From Acidobacteriota bacterium (GTDB lineage: Bacteria; Acidobacteriota; Vicinamibacteria; Vicinamibacterales; SCN-69-37), in assembly GCA_024640135.1 (NCBI GenBank), contig JAHEFO010000013.1, positions 1-34,186 on the forward strand: DNA of 34,186 nt, in the 5' to 3' direction. Position numbers and translations under genes: made by a program. Under the pieces are notes generated by a model that worked only from the letters and a program-made list of their open reading frames with translations, ran no database searches and had not been told where the DNA came from. Below, one piece after another: positions 22,155 through 31,074 of this stretch (positions are counted from its first letter, which is position 1; each line of letters begins with the position of its first letter).

Positions 22155-23801
22155 CTACCGCCAGCCCGACGTGGCAGTTCCTGAGGGGGCGTTCTTGGCG
22201 ATGTGGCCGGCCATGATGCGTAGCAACTCGACGTTCGAATACGGGCGCCAGCCGTGTCCGCCGCGCGGTCCGAACGTAAAGGACCCGCCGTAGTAGGGAT
22301 CCGTTGTCTTTTCAAGAAACTCCTGAACGTGGTACGCGCCGACGTTCAGGTAGAAGTTGTCCATGTCGCCGGCAATGACGTGAAGCTTGCCGACGAGCTT
22401 CGGGCCGAGCGTCTTCCAGTTGGTCTCGAGAATGTGGCGCATGTCGTAGTGGTCGCGCCAGTACTCGGCGACGCGTGGGTCAATCTCGCCGTTGCGTTTG
22501 TCGAACAGCGGTGCGAAGTAGCCGTCGTCGCCGACCGGCCCGAAGACGGCGCTCCAGATGTCGAGTTGCTGGCCCGAGCGCCCCTTGGTGCCGTGCACCA
22601 ACTCCATGGTGTTCCGCTGCTGCGAGGTCAGACGTACCTCGCCTGTGGGTTCGAAGCGGGTGTTGGCGGTCGGTACGCGGTACCACTCGTGCTGCTTGTA
22701 GAAGGCGTTCTCGTCCTCGTAGATGTTGATGCCCTCGACGTTGCGGAAATCGAGCGGGTCTGGCGCGAATGACCAGGTGCCGCCGTAGAAGTCGGGATAC
22801 AGGACCTGCAGGGCGAACGACTCCCAACCGCCCGTGGAGCCGCCGGTCAGCACCCTGGCCCAGGATTCCGGGATGGCCCGAAAGGTGCGCTCGAGTTCGG
22901 GAATCAGTTCCTGGTGAATGGCGTCGCCGTAAGGACCGTTGTTGGCTGAGTTCACGGCGTACGAATCATCGAAGTACGGTGTCGGATGTTGGATGGTCAC
23001 GGCCAGCATCCGCGGGAAGTCATTCGAATCCCAGGCCTCGGTGAACTCGTTGCCGCCGCCGTACCCGAACGGATTGCGCAGCGAGAAGTGGCCCTGCTGG
23101 TAGACCGTTGGGTAAGACACGCCGGGGTTGTCGTCGTAGCCCGCCGGCAGCAGGACCGTCGCGCCGATGTACATGGGCACGCCCCAGAACTCGGTCAGGA
23201 TGTCGGACTGCATCTTGATGTGCTTGACCCGCTCGGTGTCCGCCGGCGGCTCGATCGGCGGGATGATCTCGGTGACCTGAATTCGGTGCGTGCCGCCGTT
23301 GGCCGGGTCGAGGTGCAGTTGCTGCACGACGCTGACCACATTGCCGGGCGAGCGTCGCCAGTCCTGTCCCTCCCATTGATCGTTGTGCATCCACACGACG
23401 TGGCCGTCGGACCGTTCGAAACGCGTGTACTTGTTCAGCACCGCCTGCACGTAGTAGTCACCAGGGGGAACATCGGCGAGGGTCTCGATGGGCCAGCCCA
23501 GCGTATCGGCGTCGATCGAAACGGGCGTGCCGGGCCCGAGGTTCTCAACATCGACCCCGTAGAGGGGGACCCCGTATCTGCCGACCTGCAGCCGGGGGTC
23601 GGATTCACCGTCGCGTGCAATGGCCAGGAACATGCGGCCGGTCAGCGGCTCGCTGCTCACCTCAGGCGGAAAGGAGATCTCGAAGCGCAGGTCCGTGCGC
23701 GGCGCGTCCGCGCCAGGCGCGCAGGCGCTGCCGGCGAGGATCAGGGCAAGAACTGCCAGGGATGAGAGGCCCAGGTGGCGGGCGGTCGCGCGTGTTGTCA
23801 T
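22155..23801 (-). CDS. Lipoprotein alpha/beta-hydrolase (putative esterase family)
   Basis: 548 residues. Start ATG 23801 has AGGAG 8 bases upstream and gives a signal peptide with lipobox AGSAC (LSSLAVLALILAGSACAPG), so the protein is probably an anchored lipoprotein. The N-terminal third is beta-rich (PLTGRMFLAIARDG..., DYYVQAVLNKYTRF). The hydrolase domain follows from about 230: 'ATVLLPAGYDDN' and nucleophile S322 in the G-G-S-T-G-G elbow (VLTGGSTGGWES). The likely base is His in GPRGGHGWRPY near the end. This resembles the esterase-D-like family (PF00756). The substrate is unknown, and no tight pairing to the benzoyl-CoA operon is seen, as it is convergent. The kinase gene lies 115 bp upstream on the same strand. 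Confidence 0.85.
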   Translation of the reverse strand: MTTRATARHLGLSSLAVLALILAGSACAPGADAPRTDLRFEISFPPEVSSEPLTGRMFLAIARDGESDPRLQVGRYGVPLYGVDVENLGPGTPVSIDADTLGWPIETLADVPPGDYYVQAVLNKYTRFERSDGHVVWMHNDQWEGQDWRRSPGNVVSVVQQLHLDPANGGTHRIQVTEIIPPIEPPADTERVKHIKMQSDILTEFWGVPMYIGATVLLPAGYDDNPGVSYPTVYQQGHFSLRNPFGYGGGNEFTEAWDSNDFPRMLAVTIQHPTPYFDDSYAVNSANNGPYGDAIHQELIPELERTFRAIPESWARVLTGGSTGGWESFALQVLYPDFYGGTWSFAPDPLDFRNVEGINIYEDENAFYKQHEWYRVPTANTRFEPTGEVRLTSQQRNTMELVHGTKGRSGQQLDIWSAVFGPVGDDGYFAPLFDKRNGEIDPRVAEYWRDHYDMRHILETNWKTLGPKLVGKLHVIAGDMDNFYLNVGAYHVQEFLEKTTDPYYGGSFTFGPRGGHGWRPYSNVELLRIMAGHIAKNAPSGTATSGWR

Positions 23802-23916
23802 GGCTCTACTCCTGTCCGGTGGACTCAAGGTGTGCACCAGAGTCCCAGAGTAACGCAATGACGCCGTCCTGACGGCATTCACCTCGCTGACTGGCGGCGC
23901 GATCTGCGACGGCTTT

Positions 23917-26900
23917 TCAGGGCCGACGGCCGGCCTTCGCGGTGAGCGCGTCTCGCCGCTGGCGGATGTCGTCCCGCCTGGCCACCAGGTCCGGATCGCA
24001 GTCGCGCCAGAGATCGAGGAGACGCCCGTACAGTTCGACTGCCTCGGAGGGACGCTCCTCAGCCTCGGCAATCTGAGCGAGCCGCTCGTACACGATCGGG
24101 CGGTGGTACAGATCCCAGGGGCTCCAGCTCTCGTCGAAGCCCTGGTAGAGCGCCTTGGCCACCGCGCGGTCGCCGTGCGCGAGTTCCAGTTCCGCGCGCA
24201 GGAAGCGCGAGCGAGAGCCATCGACGACGGCGCGATAGGTGGCGCTGTGCGGCGTCTCGTAGGCAATCGTCCGCAGCACTGCCAGGGCCTCGATGGATCG
24301 ACCGTCCTGCTCAAGCAGTTCGGCCTCGAGGCTCAGGACCGCGTCCTCTTGAACGGTGCCGAGCGCCTGCATCTTCGCGCGGGCCTTGAGTGACGTGATG
24401 ATCTGGCGCGCTTCGGCGGCGCGGCCGAGATGCACCAGGAGGAGCGCCACGTTGTAGTCGCGCTCGAACGCGTGGAAGTCGACCGTCAGGTCCTCATACG
24501 CGGGCACCCAGTCGTCGCGCAGAATATTGGCCGGATCGGCACGTCGAAGGCGATCGAGCGCCGCCTCCATGCGCGCGGTCTCGGGCGCCGCCGCGCCTGA
24601 CGTCCAGACGAACGCTTCAAGCAAATCCCACTGCGCCGTGCGCCCACCCGGCGGCTGGTCGAGCAACTGAAGGAACTGCCGGTGTTGTCCGCGCACCTGG
24701 TACAGATTTGCCACCAGCATCAGCAGGAGCGGTTCGTCACCAGAGCGCCCGGCCAGAATCGCCTGCGCGCCGGCCGGGTTGCGGGCGAAGCGCGAGACGC
24801 CGTGGGCCGCGAAGAAGAAGTTGGGCCAGGGCAAGCCCTTGAGTCTCCGTTCGAGATCCTGCTGTGCCGCCAGGTCTCCCGTCGTGTACGCCTGAAGGGC
24901 CTGGACCTCGAAGAGCCGCTCGCTTCCGGCTTCCTCCGGCGCTATGGCGCCGGCGTCCTGTTCGAAGTGCCTGACGGTCTCCGCCAGCGACTCCGTCTGA
25001 CCATTGAGGGCGTACAAACGCGCGAGGTGGATGCGCGCGTCTGCATTGGAGGGCTCGAGCGCCACGGCCTGCTCGAACACCGGAATCGCCTCGTTCATCG
25101 ACCGGCCCTTGCGCGGGTTGTCGTGGAAGAAGAGCTCGCCCAACTGCACGAGGGCCTCGACCTCGTCAGGCCAGGTATGGAGGTGCGCGCGATAGGCCTG
25201 CTCGGCCTCCGTCGTCCGGCCTTGACGACGGAGCAGAAGGGCGCCGAGGAGACTGCGGTCGCGGCGAGAGAGCCGGTCGGCGTGTTCGAGCGCCTGCTCC
25301 GCGGAGGAGCGGACATCGTAGGCGTCAATCCACTCGGCCACCATGCTCTTCCGGTAGTAGGCCAGCGCAAATGTCGGGTCGATCGCGATGGCCCGGTCGT
25401 AGGCGGCTGACGCCTCGGCGTACTTCCCGCCTGCGCGAATCATCCGCTCGCCCTCCAGGTATTCCTTGAGCGCCGGAACCGAAGTGGTCGTCGCTGGACC
25501 CAATCGCTGCAACCGGGCTTCGGACTCAGGCATCGAACCTGCGAGCACGCCCAGGACGAGGCGATCGACAACCTCGAACAAGTCATCGACGCCGCCCTCC
25601 TCTGAGAAGCTGACCGGCGCGACGCCTGTGTCCTCGGATGAATCCAACGATGCAATCAGCTGGATCCGCCCGCCGGCTTCGACCAGGCTGCCGCTCAAGA
25701 CGCGGCCCGCTCCAAGCTCGGACGCCATCTGTCGGACCGACGCCGGATCGGACGTGTTCATCCCCCGCCGGTTGGCCCGCGCGATGACCGCCCGAGGATT
25801 GACGGCGGTGAGGCCGCCGGCGCCATCCAAACGCGCGCTCACCAGGTCAACGACGCCCTCGCCGAGATAGGCGAACTCCTGGGATCCGCGAATGGTGAAC
25901 GGCATCACGGCTACAAGCTGGTCGTTCGTCCGGAGAGCGCTGGTGGAATCAGTTCGGTTGAGGTGTGGGTATACCCAGTACCCGGCAGCGGCGACAATGA
26001 CCAGCGCGGCGGCCGCGAGGCCGTTTCGCGTGGTCCGGGACGACGCCGGCGCGCGGGTGACGGCCGGGGCCTGTCCGCTCTCGCCGCGCCGCAAGCGTTC
26101 CAGGTCGGCGCGCAGGTCGGCCGCGCTCTGGTAGCGCAGCGCGACGTCCTTCTCGAGCGCCTTGAGCACAATCGCTTCGAGCGCGTCCGGCAGGTCCGGA
26201 TTGAGGTCGCCTGGTGATGGCGGCGCACTCCTCAGAATGGCGGCGTACGTCTCCCCCGTGCTGCGCCCCGCGAACGGCAACTGTCCGGTCGCCATTTCGA
26301 AGAGCACGACGCCGAGCGAGAACAGATCGCTGCGCGCGTCGACCTCTTCGCTGCGCGCCTGTTCCGGGGACATGTACGCCACCGTGCCGAGTGTGATGCC
26401 CGCCTCGGTCAGGAACTCCGTCGGCGCCTCCGGGTCCGTCGTTCCGCCCGGCGCCGATGGCCGCATCTTGGCCAGGCCGAAGTCGAGCACTTTGGCCTCG
26501 CCCCGTTCGGTGACGAACAGGTTGGCCGGTTTGAGATCCCGATGCACGATCCCGGCGCGATGCGCGGCGTCGAGCGCATCGGCGATTTGCTCGCCGAGCG
26601 TCAGGATCCGGTCTGTTGGCAGTGCCTTGCCGCCGATCAGGTGCTTGAGCGTGTGCCCCTCCAGTCGTTCCATCACCAGGAACGGCTGGCCGTCATGGGT
26701 CCCGACATCGTAGACCGTGCAGATGTGCGGGTGATTCAAGGCGGAAGCCACACGCGCCTCGCGTCTGAACCGTTCGAGGGCGTCAGCACTGCTCGCCGGT
26801 CCCTGCGGGAGGAATTTCACGGCGACGCGTCGGCCAAGTTCCAGATCCTCCGCCTCGTACACGACTCCCATTCCGCCGCCTCCAAGCCTGGAGGTGATCC

Positions 26901-26928
26901 GGTATCGGGAGACTGTGGTGCCAATCAT
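23917..26928 (-). CDS. PknB-type Ser/Thr protein kinase with TPR repeats
   Basis: 1003 residues. Kinase domain about 9-275: Gly loop LGGGGMGVV (15-23), K38 (VAVKFL), E57, catalytic HRDLKPAN (129-136), DFG (149-151) and the activation-loop end YMSPEQ. One membrane segment near residues 303-322 (LAAAALVIVAAAGYWV) puts the kinase inside and the rest outside. The outer part has a TolB-N-like module (VAVMPFTIRG..FAYLGEGVVDLVSARL, about 335-450), then many TPR-like helix pairs (about 460-1000, e.g. AYDRAIAIDPTFALAYYRKS and NADARIHLARLYALNGQ). This is a common acidobacterial receptor-kinase layout. Its target is unknown. It is divergently transcribed from the S9 peptidase, 169 bp apart, with no clear ribosome binding site at ATG 26928. 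Confidence 0.92.
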   Translation of the reverse strand: MIGTTVSRYRITSRLGGGGMGVVYEAEDLELGRRVAVKFLPQGPASSADALERFRREARVASALNHPHICTVYDVGTHDGQPFLVMERLEGHTLKHLIGGKALPTDRILTLGEQIADALDAAHRAGIVHRDLKPANLFVTERGEAKVLDFGLAKMRPSAPGGTTDPEAPTEFLTEAGITLGTVAYMSPEQARSEEVDARSDLFSLGVVLFEMATGQLPFAGRSTGETYAAILRSAPPSPGDLNPDLPDALEAIVLKALEKDVALRYQSAADLRADLERLRRGESGQAPAVTRAPASSRTTRNGLAAAALVIVAAAGYWVYPHLNRTDSTSALRTNDQLVAVMPFTIRGSQEFAYLGEGVVDLVSARLDGAGGLTAVNPRAVIARANRRGMNTSDPASVRQMASELGAGRVLSGSLVEAGGRIQLIASLDSSEDTGVAPVSFSEEGGVDDLFEVVDRLVLGVLAGSMPESEARLQRLGPATTTSVPALKEYLEGERMIRAGGKYAEASAAYDRAIAIDPTFALAYYRKSMVAEWIDAYDVRSSAEQALEHADRLSRRDRSLLGALLLRRQGRTTEAEQAYRAHLHTWPDEVEALVQLGELFFHDNPRKGRSMNEAIPVFEQAVALEPSNADARIHLARLYALNGQTESLAETVRHFEQDAGAIAPEEAGSERLFEVQALQAYTTGDLAAQQDLERRLKGLPWPNFFFAAHGVSRFARNPAGAQAILAGRSGDEPLLLMLVANLYQVRGQHRQFLQLLDQPPGGRTAQWDLLEAFVWTSGAAAPETARMEAALDRLRRADPANILRDDWVPAYEDLTVDFHAFERDYNVALLLVHLGRAAEARQIITSLKARAKMQALGTVQEDAVLSLEAELLEQDGRSIEALAVLRTIAYETPHSATYRAVVDGSRSRFLRAELELAHGDRAVAKALYQGFDESWSPWDLYHRPIVYERLAQIAEAEERPSEAVELYGRLLDLWRDCDPDLVARRDDIRQRRDALTAKAGRRP

Positions 26929-27097
26929 CGAAGGTGGCCGATTATGGATCCAATTGGCGACCGGTTGCGAGTGCAGGCCGTCACGCCGGAGGTGTCACCG
27001 GGCGAACCGGGCTCACGTCACGTCCGCTCGCCTGCGCCCAGGCTCTTGCGCTCGCCGACTTGGCGCTGCGGACCGGCGGCGGCTATCCTGCAAGCGC

Positions 27098-29173
27098 ATG
27101 GTCTACCACCGCAACGTCTTTGTCGCCGCGTTGTCACTCGGACTCCTGACAGCCGCCTGTAGTCCCCCGGCACAACAACCTGACAGTGCGACGATCACCC
27201 ACCCGAGGATCGCCGGCCCGCTTGAGGGCCGCCCGTCGTTGCAGGACCTCTTCGAGCTCGACACGGTGGACGATGCGGCCATCGACCCGTCCGGGTCGCG
27301 CGTGGCATACGTCAAGCGGATGAACAGCCTTGACGCTCCCAGTCGTGAACTGCGCGTGTGGACACAGGATGCCGATCAGCGCGTCATCGGCTCGGAAGAC
27401 GGGTTTACCGGCGGTGCCCGCTGGATGCCCGATGGCAACCGCTTGGTGTTCCTTACCCGAAGCGCTCAGGGCGCCGTGCTGAAGTTCCTCGATCCGAATT
27501 CGCCCGCGTCTCCTGCCACTGAGCGGCCCGTGGGCCTCGACCGTGTCCTGGGCTACGAAGTGTCCCCCGACGGGCGCATGCTGGCATTGGTGTCCGAGGA
27601 AGCCAGTCCGGACAGGCGCGGACGCGAACAGGAGCTACTCGGACCATTCGAAGAGGAGGACGTCCCGGCGCCTCTGACACATCTGTGGCTGCTCGATTTG
27701 ACCGACGACGCGGCGAAGCCCCGGCAAGTCACTCAGGGCGACTTCTCGGTGCATGGCATCGCGTGGTCGCCCACGAGCCGTGAGATTGCGGTGGTCGTGG
27801 GACCGGCGGACGAGCGCAACAACTGGTGGACACGGGATATTTCGCTTCTTGATGTCCAGAGCGGCACGCTGACGCCGTGGGTCGCTCAGAAGGGAGTGGA
27901 CGACTCGCCCGTCTGGTCGCCTGACGGAAGTCGCCTGGCGTTCTTCACCACCCTCGACCAAGAGTTGACGAACGCCGCAGGCAAATTGGCGGTGGTCGAC
28001 AAGCCCGGCTTCGATGGGTCCGCGCCCCTTCCAGCAGTCGAGGTCGTGACCGGCTCCTTCCAGACTGAGCCGTTCCCAGTCGCGTGGACCGCCGACGGCA
28101 TTGTCTTCAGCTCCACGGTTGGCACCGGGAGTGGACTATTTGTGATCGACGCGGATGGCACCATTCGAGGTCGCGGTCCGTCCGGTCTTGTCCTGATGGG
28201 AGTGGGACGCGCCGCGCCTGGTGCGACGGTGCTCGCCATCATCGCCGCGCCGGCCGATGGGATGGCCGAGGTGTATCGCGTGCCGGTTGCAGGCGGCGAC
28301 GCCACGCGTATCACCCACCTTGGCGAGCAGGTGGCCGACTGGCCGTTGGTCACGACGGAAACGATTCGCTGGAAAGCCGCCGATGGTGTGGAGATCGAAG
28401 GCGTCCTCCATCGTCTCGCCGGGCTGGGACCTGCTGAGCCCAGGCCGCTCGTCGTGGTCGTGCACGGCGGGCCCCGCGCAGCTTCGCAGGAGACGATTGC
28501 CGATCGCCTCGGCCAGTCCGTCTACCCGGTGATGCACTGGCTGTGGAAGGGCGCGCTCGTGCTGGAGCCGAACTACCGCGGCTCCGCTGGGTACGGCACG
28601 GCGTTTCGCCGGTTGCACCGCGCCGGCGTCGGCAGCGGTGATGCCGGCGATGTGCTGGCCGGCATCCACTCTCTCGTCGCGCAGGGGCTGGTGGATCCGA
28701 AGCGCGTCGGTGTGGCGGGTTGGAGCTATGGAGGGTTCATCAGCGCCTGGCTGTCGTCCACAAGCCAGGAGATTGCGGCCGCGTCGGTCGGCGCCGGCAT
28801 TACGGACTGGGGCACGCACTACGGGTGGGAGTCGGCAAACTTCACGACGCGCGATTTCACGTTCGGCGGCCCTCCCTGGGAGCAGCCTGACGCCTACGTC
28901 CGCGCCTCGCCGCTGACCTACATCGCCGCAGCGCGAACGCCGACATTGGTCCAGCACGTCGAGGACGATCCGATCGTCCCGATGGCCGGAGCCCGGCGCT
29001 TCTACCGTGCCCTGCTCGAACAGGGTGTGGCGACTCGAATGTTCGTGTACCCGGGTCGGACGCACGGCATCGGGGAACCACGCCAGCGCCTCGGCGCCGC
29101 CTGGCACAACTGGCAGTGGTTCGCGCGCTACCTGTGGGACGAGACGGCGGAGATTCCCGTCGGCGGACGCTGA
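27098..29173 (+). CDS. S9-family prolyl oligopeptidase-like lipoprotein
   Basis: 691 residues from ATG 27098, which gives a signal peptide with lipobox TAAC (FVAALSLGLLTAACSPP); the frame continues upstream but without signal-peptide or family features. Domain layout: an N-terminal beta-propeller with WD40-like repeats (about 45-420, e.g. GGARWMPDGNRLVFLT, SPVWSPDGSRLAFFT), then the C-terminal alpha/beta-hydrolase. Nucleophile S543 in GWSYGG, acid D623/D624 in VEDDPIV and H656 in RTHGIG form the catalytic triad. 'VLEPNYRGSAGYG' is the usual S9 block. The protein is probably an anchored aminopeptidase/oligopeptidase. A weak TTGGCG-18-TATCCT (27060-27089) lies just upstream, with transcription starting near the ATG; I give it little weight. 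Confidence 0.92.
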   Translation: MVYHRNVFVAALSLGLLTAACSPPAQQPDSATITHPRIAGPLEGRPSLQDLFELDTVDDAAIDPSGSRVAYVKRMNSLDAPSRELRVWTQDADQRVIGSEDGFTGGARWMPDGNRLVFLTRSAQGAVLKFLDPNSPASPATERPVGLDRVLGYEVSPDGRMLALVSEEASPDRRGREQELLGPFEEEDVPAPLTHLWLLDLTDDAAKPRQVTQGDFSVHGIAWSPTSREIAVVVGPADERNNWWTRDISLLDVQSGTLTPWVAQKGVDDSPVWSPDGSRLAFFTTLDQELTNAAGKLAVVDKPGFDGSAPLPAVEVVTGSFQTEPFPVAWTADGIVFSSTVGTGSGLFVIDADGTIRGRGPSGLVLMGVGRAAPGATVLAIIAAPADGMAEVYRVPVAGGDATRITHLGEQVADWPLVTTETIRWKAADGVEIEGVLHRLAGLGPAEPRPLVVVVHGGPRAASQETIADRLGQSVYPVMHWLWKGALVLEPNYRGSAGYGTAFRRLHRAGVGSGDAGDVLAGIHSLVAQGLVDPKRVGVAGWSYGGFISAWLSSTSQEIAAASVGAGITDWGTHYGWESANFTTRDFTFGGPPWEQPDAYVRASPLTYIAAARTPTLVQHVEDDPIVPMAGARRFYRALLEQGVATRMFVYPGRTHGIGEPRQRLGAAWHNWQWFARYLWDETAEIPVGGR

Positions 29174-29194
29174 TTGGGTTGCGCCGGTCGTCCA

Positions 29195-29851
29195 TCAGGA
29201 AGCCGCGGGCTCGAGTTCTACGGAGGCCACCGTGCCGGCCTCGACTCTGAAGACACGATCGAAGCGTGTCTCGATCCGCCGCTGATAGGCGAGCATTGTC
29301 ACCTGGCCCTGAGCCCGTCGCTGCGACAGCGTGAATTCCAGCGCGATCTGTTGCTCCCGGGATCCGGGCGCGATGATCTCGTCGATATACATGACCGCGG
29401 GCCGGAACACCGTGCCAAGCAGCAACAGCTGCAACCGCCACATCTCCGGATAGGTCAGATCCCGCGGGTTCGACTCCAGCGACGGGAGGCTGAAATGACG
29501 AAGCCTCTCGCCGGTTGGCGCCGGGTGTCCGGACTGTTTGGCCGCCAATGCGATTTCCTCGGCCAATGTGGCCCGAAAGAACTGCAGATAACTCACCTGA
29601 GATACATAGACCGTTCGCGTTGGCCGCTCTCGTGAAGCCACGCGGGCCAGTGGCTCATCTCCGATCGTGATGCGGCCGGTCGTCGCTGGCGCGAGTCCGC
29701 CGATCAGGCGGCCGAGTGTGCTCTTGCCGGACCCGTTGTCTCCCAGGACCAGCGCGGACTCGCCTGCCTCCATTGCGAGCGAGACATCGCGGAGCACGGG
29801 CGGCTGAAGTCCGTAGCTGAAACCTATGGCCTCCAGGCGAAGCCGACTCAT
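29195..29851 (-). CDS. ECF-type transporter ATPase with P-loop but degenerate signature
   Basis: 218 residues. ABC ATPase of an energy-coupling-factor module. Walker A GDNGSGKST (37-45) is intact, as are the Q-loop Q85 (VYVSQ), Walker B VMYIDE with D157, and the catalytic E158. However, the signature where LSGGQ should be reads DLTYPEMW (131-138), and the switch His is replaced by Tyr (LAYQ, Y189). It overlaps the other ATPase gene by 4 bp (ATGA) and is the last gene of the ECF operon. It likely forms a heterodimer with the protein encoded at 29848-30411 beneath the T component. Given the changes, it can only supply the nucleotide-binding half of a composite site. The transported substrate is unknown. 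Confidence 0.85.
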   Translation of the reverse strand: MSRLRLEAIGFSYGLQPPVLRDVSLAMEAGESALVLGDNGSGKSTLGRLIGGLAPATTGRITIGDEPLARVASRERPTRTVYVSQVSYLQFFRATLAEEIALAAKQSGHPAPTGERLRHFSLPSLESNPRDLTYPEMWRLQLLLLGTVFRPAVMYIDEIIAPGSREQQIALEFTLSQRRAQGQVTMLAYQRRIETRFDRVFRVEAGTVASVELEPAAS

Positions 29852-30411
29852 GGGGAAGGCACCTCGCTCACGATCGTGCCGTCATCGGCCAGGCGCCGCA
29901 GGGGCGGCCGCGGCCCGGCCGCGTCCGCCTGGAGTCCGAGCAGCAGTTGCGGATCGTATTCACAAAACACGGCGTCGCCGTGTTCCATGGCGCGAACGAG
30001 CAGCGTGCGGATCCGCGAGTCGCTCAGGTGACTGGTGGCGTCCAGCAGCAGTCGCCCGGGCAGACGCCGGTTGAGGAACAGCGCCAGACCCAGGTACTTG
30101 CGCCATCCTCCTGACAGGTCGAGGACGCGCCGGTCCAGGTGGAGGGCCAGATCCCAGGCCTCGACGAACGCGTCGAACTGACGCAACGGGGATTCCCCTT
30201 CCACGTGATTGGCCAGGACCAGGGCGATCTCCTCCCTGACGGTTTCACTGAACCCGCTGTGCTCGACGAACGGGTACGGGCGATACAGGCCGACCGCGGC
30301 GCCAAGCCAGGCCTCCACGCGTGCCTGCAGATTCACATGGCCGAAATCAATCGCGCTGGGATTCGAGGTCAGGACGTAAATCGCCACAACAGGATCAGTC
30401 CTCCCGCACAC
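29848..30411 (-). CDS. ECF-type transporter ATPase lacking the P-loop
   Basis: 187 residues from GTG 30411 (GTG 30387 is an alternative); a stop in the same frame at 30427-30429 rules out an N-terminal extension. It shows the C-terminal two thirds of an ABC ATPase: a Q-loop region 'VGLYRPYPFVEHSGFSETVREEIAL' (40-64, no Gln), a full signature LSGGW (99-103) and Walker B RLLLDAT (120-126), with D124 but Ala125 instead of the catalytic Glu, and Tyr152 instead of the switch His. By alignment of the Q-loop regions it starts about where the sister ATPase's P-loop sits, so Walker A is absent. It overlaps the T gene by 43 bp (19 bp with the alternative start), and its TGA overlaps the sister ATPase start by 4 bp. 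It would provide only the signature half of a composite site. Confidence 0.75.
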   Translation of the reverse strand: MCGRTDPVVAIYVLTSNPSAIDFGHVNLQARVEAWLGAAVGLYRPYPFVEHSGFSETVREEIALVLANHVEGESPLRQFDAFVEAWDLALHLDRRVLDLSGGWRKYLGLALFLNRRLPGRLLLDATSHLSDSRIRTLLVRAMEHGDAVFCEYDPQLLLGLQADAAGPRPPLRRLADDGTIVSEVPSP

Positions 30412-31055
30412 GCAAACAACATGACGTCAACGGCGCTCACCGGTGATCGCGCGGTGACCAGCCTGGGCGGAAATGGCAGACCCAGCATCTGGCAATATGC
30501 CGATCGGTTGGCGGCCTCGGTAATCAACGCGGCCAGGAGAGGGACGGTCCACAGGCCGACCGTCCGTATCCTGGCGACGCCGGAGGCCGAGTCGATTCCG
30601 CGCACGGCCAGGTGTGTGTCGATTTCTCCCAGGCGATTGAACACCGCGAGGCGAATGGAGCCGATCAACTGCAACACGGGACCCGCACCTGGAATCCGCA
30701 ACCGGGCGATGTCGCGGGCCAACTGGTAGGGATCGACCACTGACGTGAAGAAGATCATTGGCACGATCAGGTACAGCAGGACCCGCAGGGAAAACTGCGA
30801 CGTGTCGTTGAGGACGAATCTCAGGGCCTCGGGCCACGGTTCGGGCCGCGGCATGCCCATCACCAGTCCGTACATGCCGAAGATCACCATCAGGGTCACG
30901 AGGTGTGGCCAGACTCGAAACCAGGCGAACACGCCCGCGAACATCGCCACACACGACAGCCAGGCCGGGATGCCGACGGTCGACGCGTTGACGCTGAGGC
31001 CGAGGTACACCGCCAACAGCGCGATCGCGCGGATTCCGCTGATGCCTCCAGCCAC
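30369..31055 (-). CDS. ECF transporter T component (membrane coupling protein)
   Basis: 228 residues from GTG 31055 (TAGGA about 8 bases upstream). Several membrane segments are visible: AIALLAVYLGLSV, IPAWLSCVAMFAGVFAWF, VTLMVIFGMYGLVMG, VLLYLIVPMIFFTSVV, TVPLLAALITEA and a last one, VDVMLFACAGGLILLW. The cytosolic coupling region has 'LAVRGID' and, later, 'NRSAYCQMLGLPF'. These correspond to the two short coupling helices that carry ARG motifs in EcfT; here the first is recognisable and the second is degenerate. EcfT links the two ATPases to the S component. It follows the S gene by 19 bp and overlaps the truncated ATPase. Assignment is from topology, motifs and the S-T-A-A order. Confidence 0.75.
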   Translation of the reverse strand: MAGGISGIRAIALLAVYLGLSVNASTVGIPAWLSCVAMFAGVFAWFRVWPHLVTLMVIFGMYGLVMGMPRPEPWPEALRFVLNDTSQFSLRVLLYLIVPMIFFTSVVDPYQLARDIARLRIPGAGPVLQLIGSIRLAVFNRLGEIDTHLAVRGIDSASGVARIRTVGLWTVPLLAALITEAANRSAYCQMLGLPFPPRLVTARSPVSAVDVMLFACAGGLILLWRFTS

Positions 31056-31074
31056 CCCAGCGTCCTAGCGGGAG

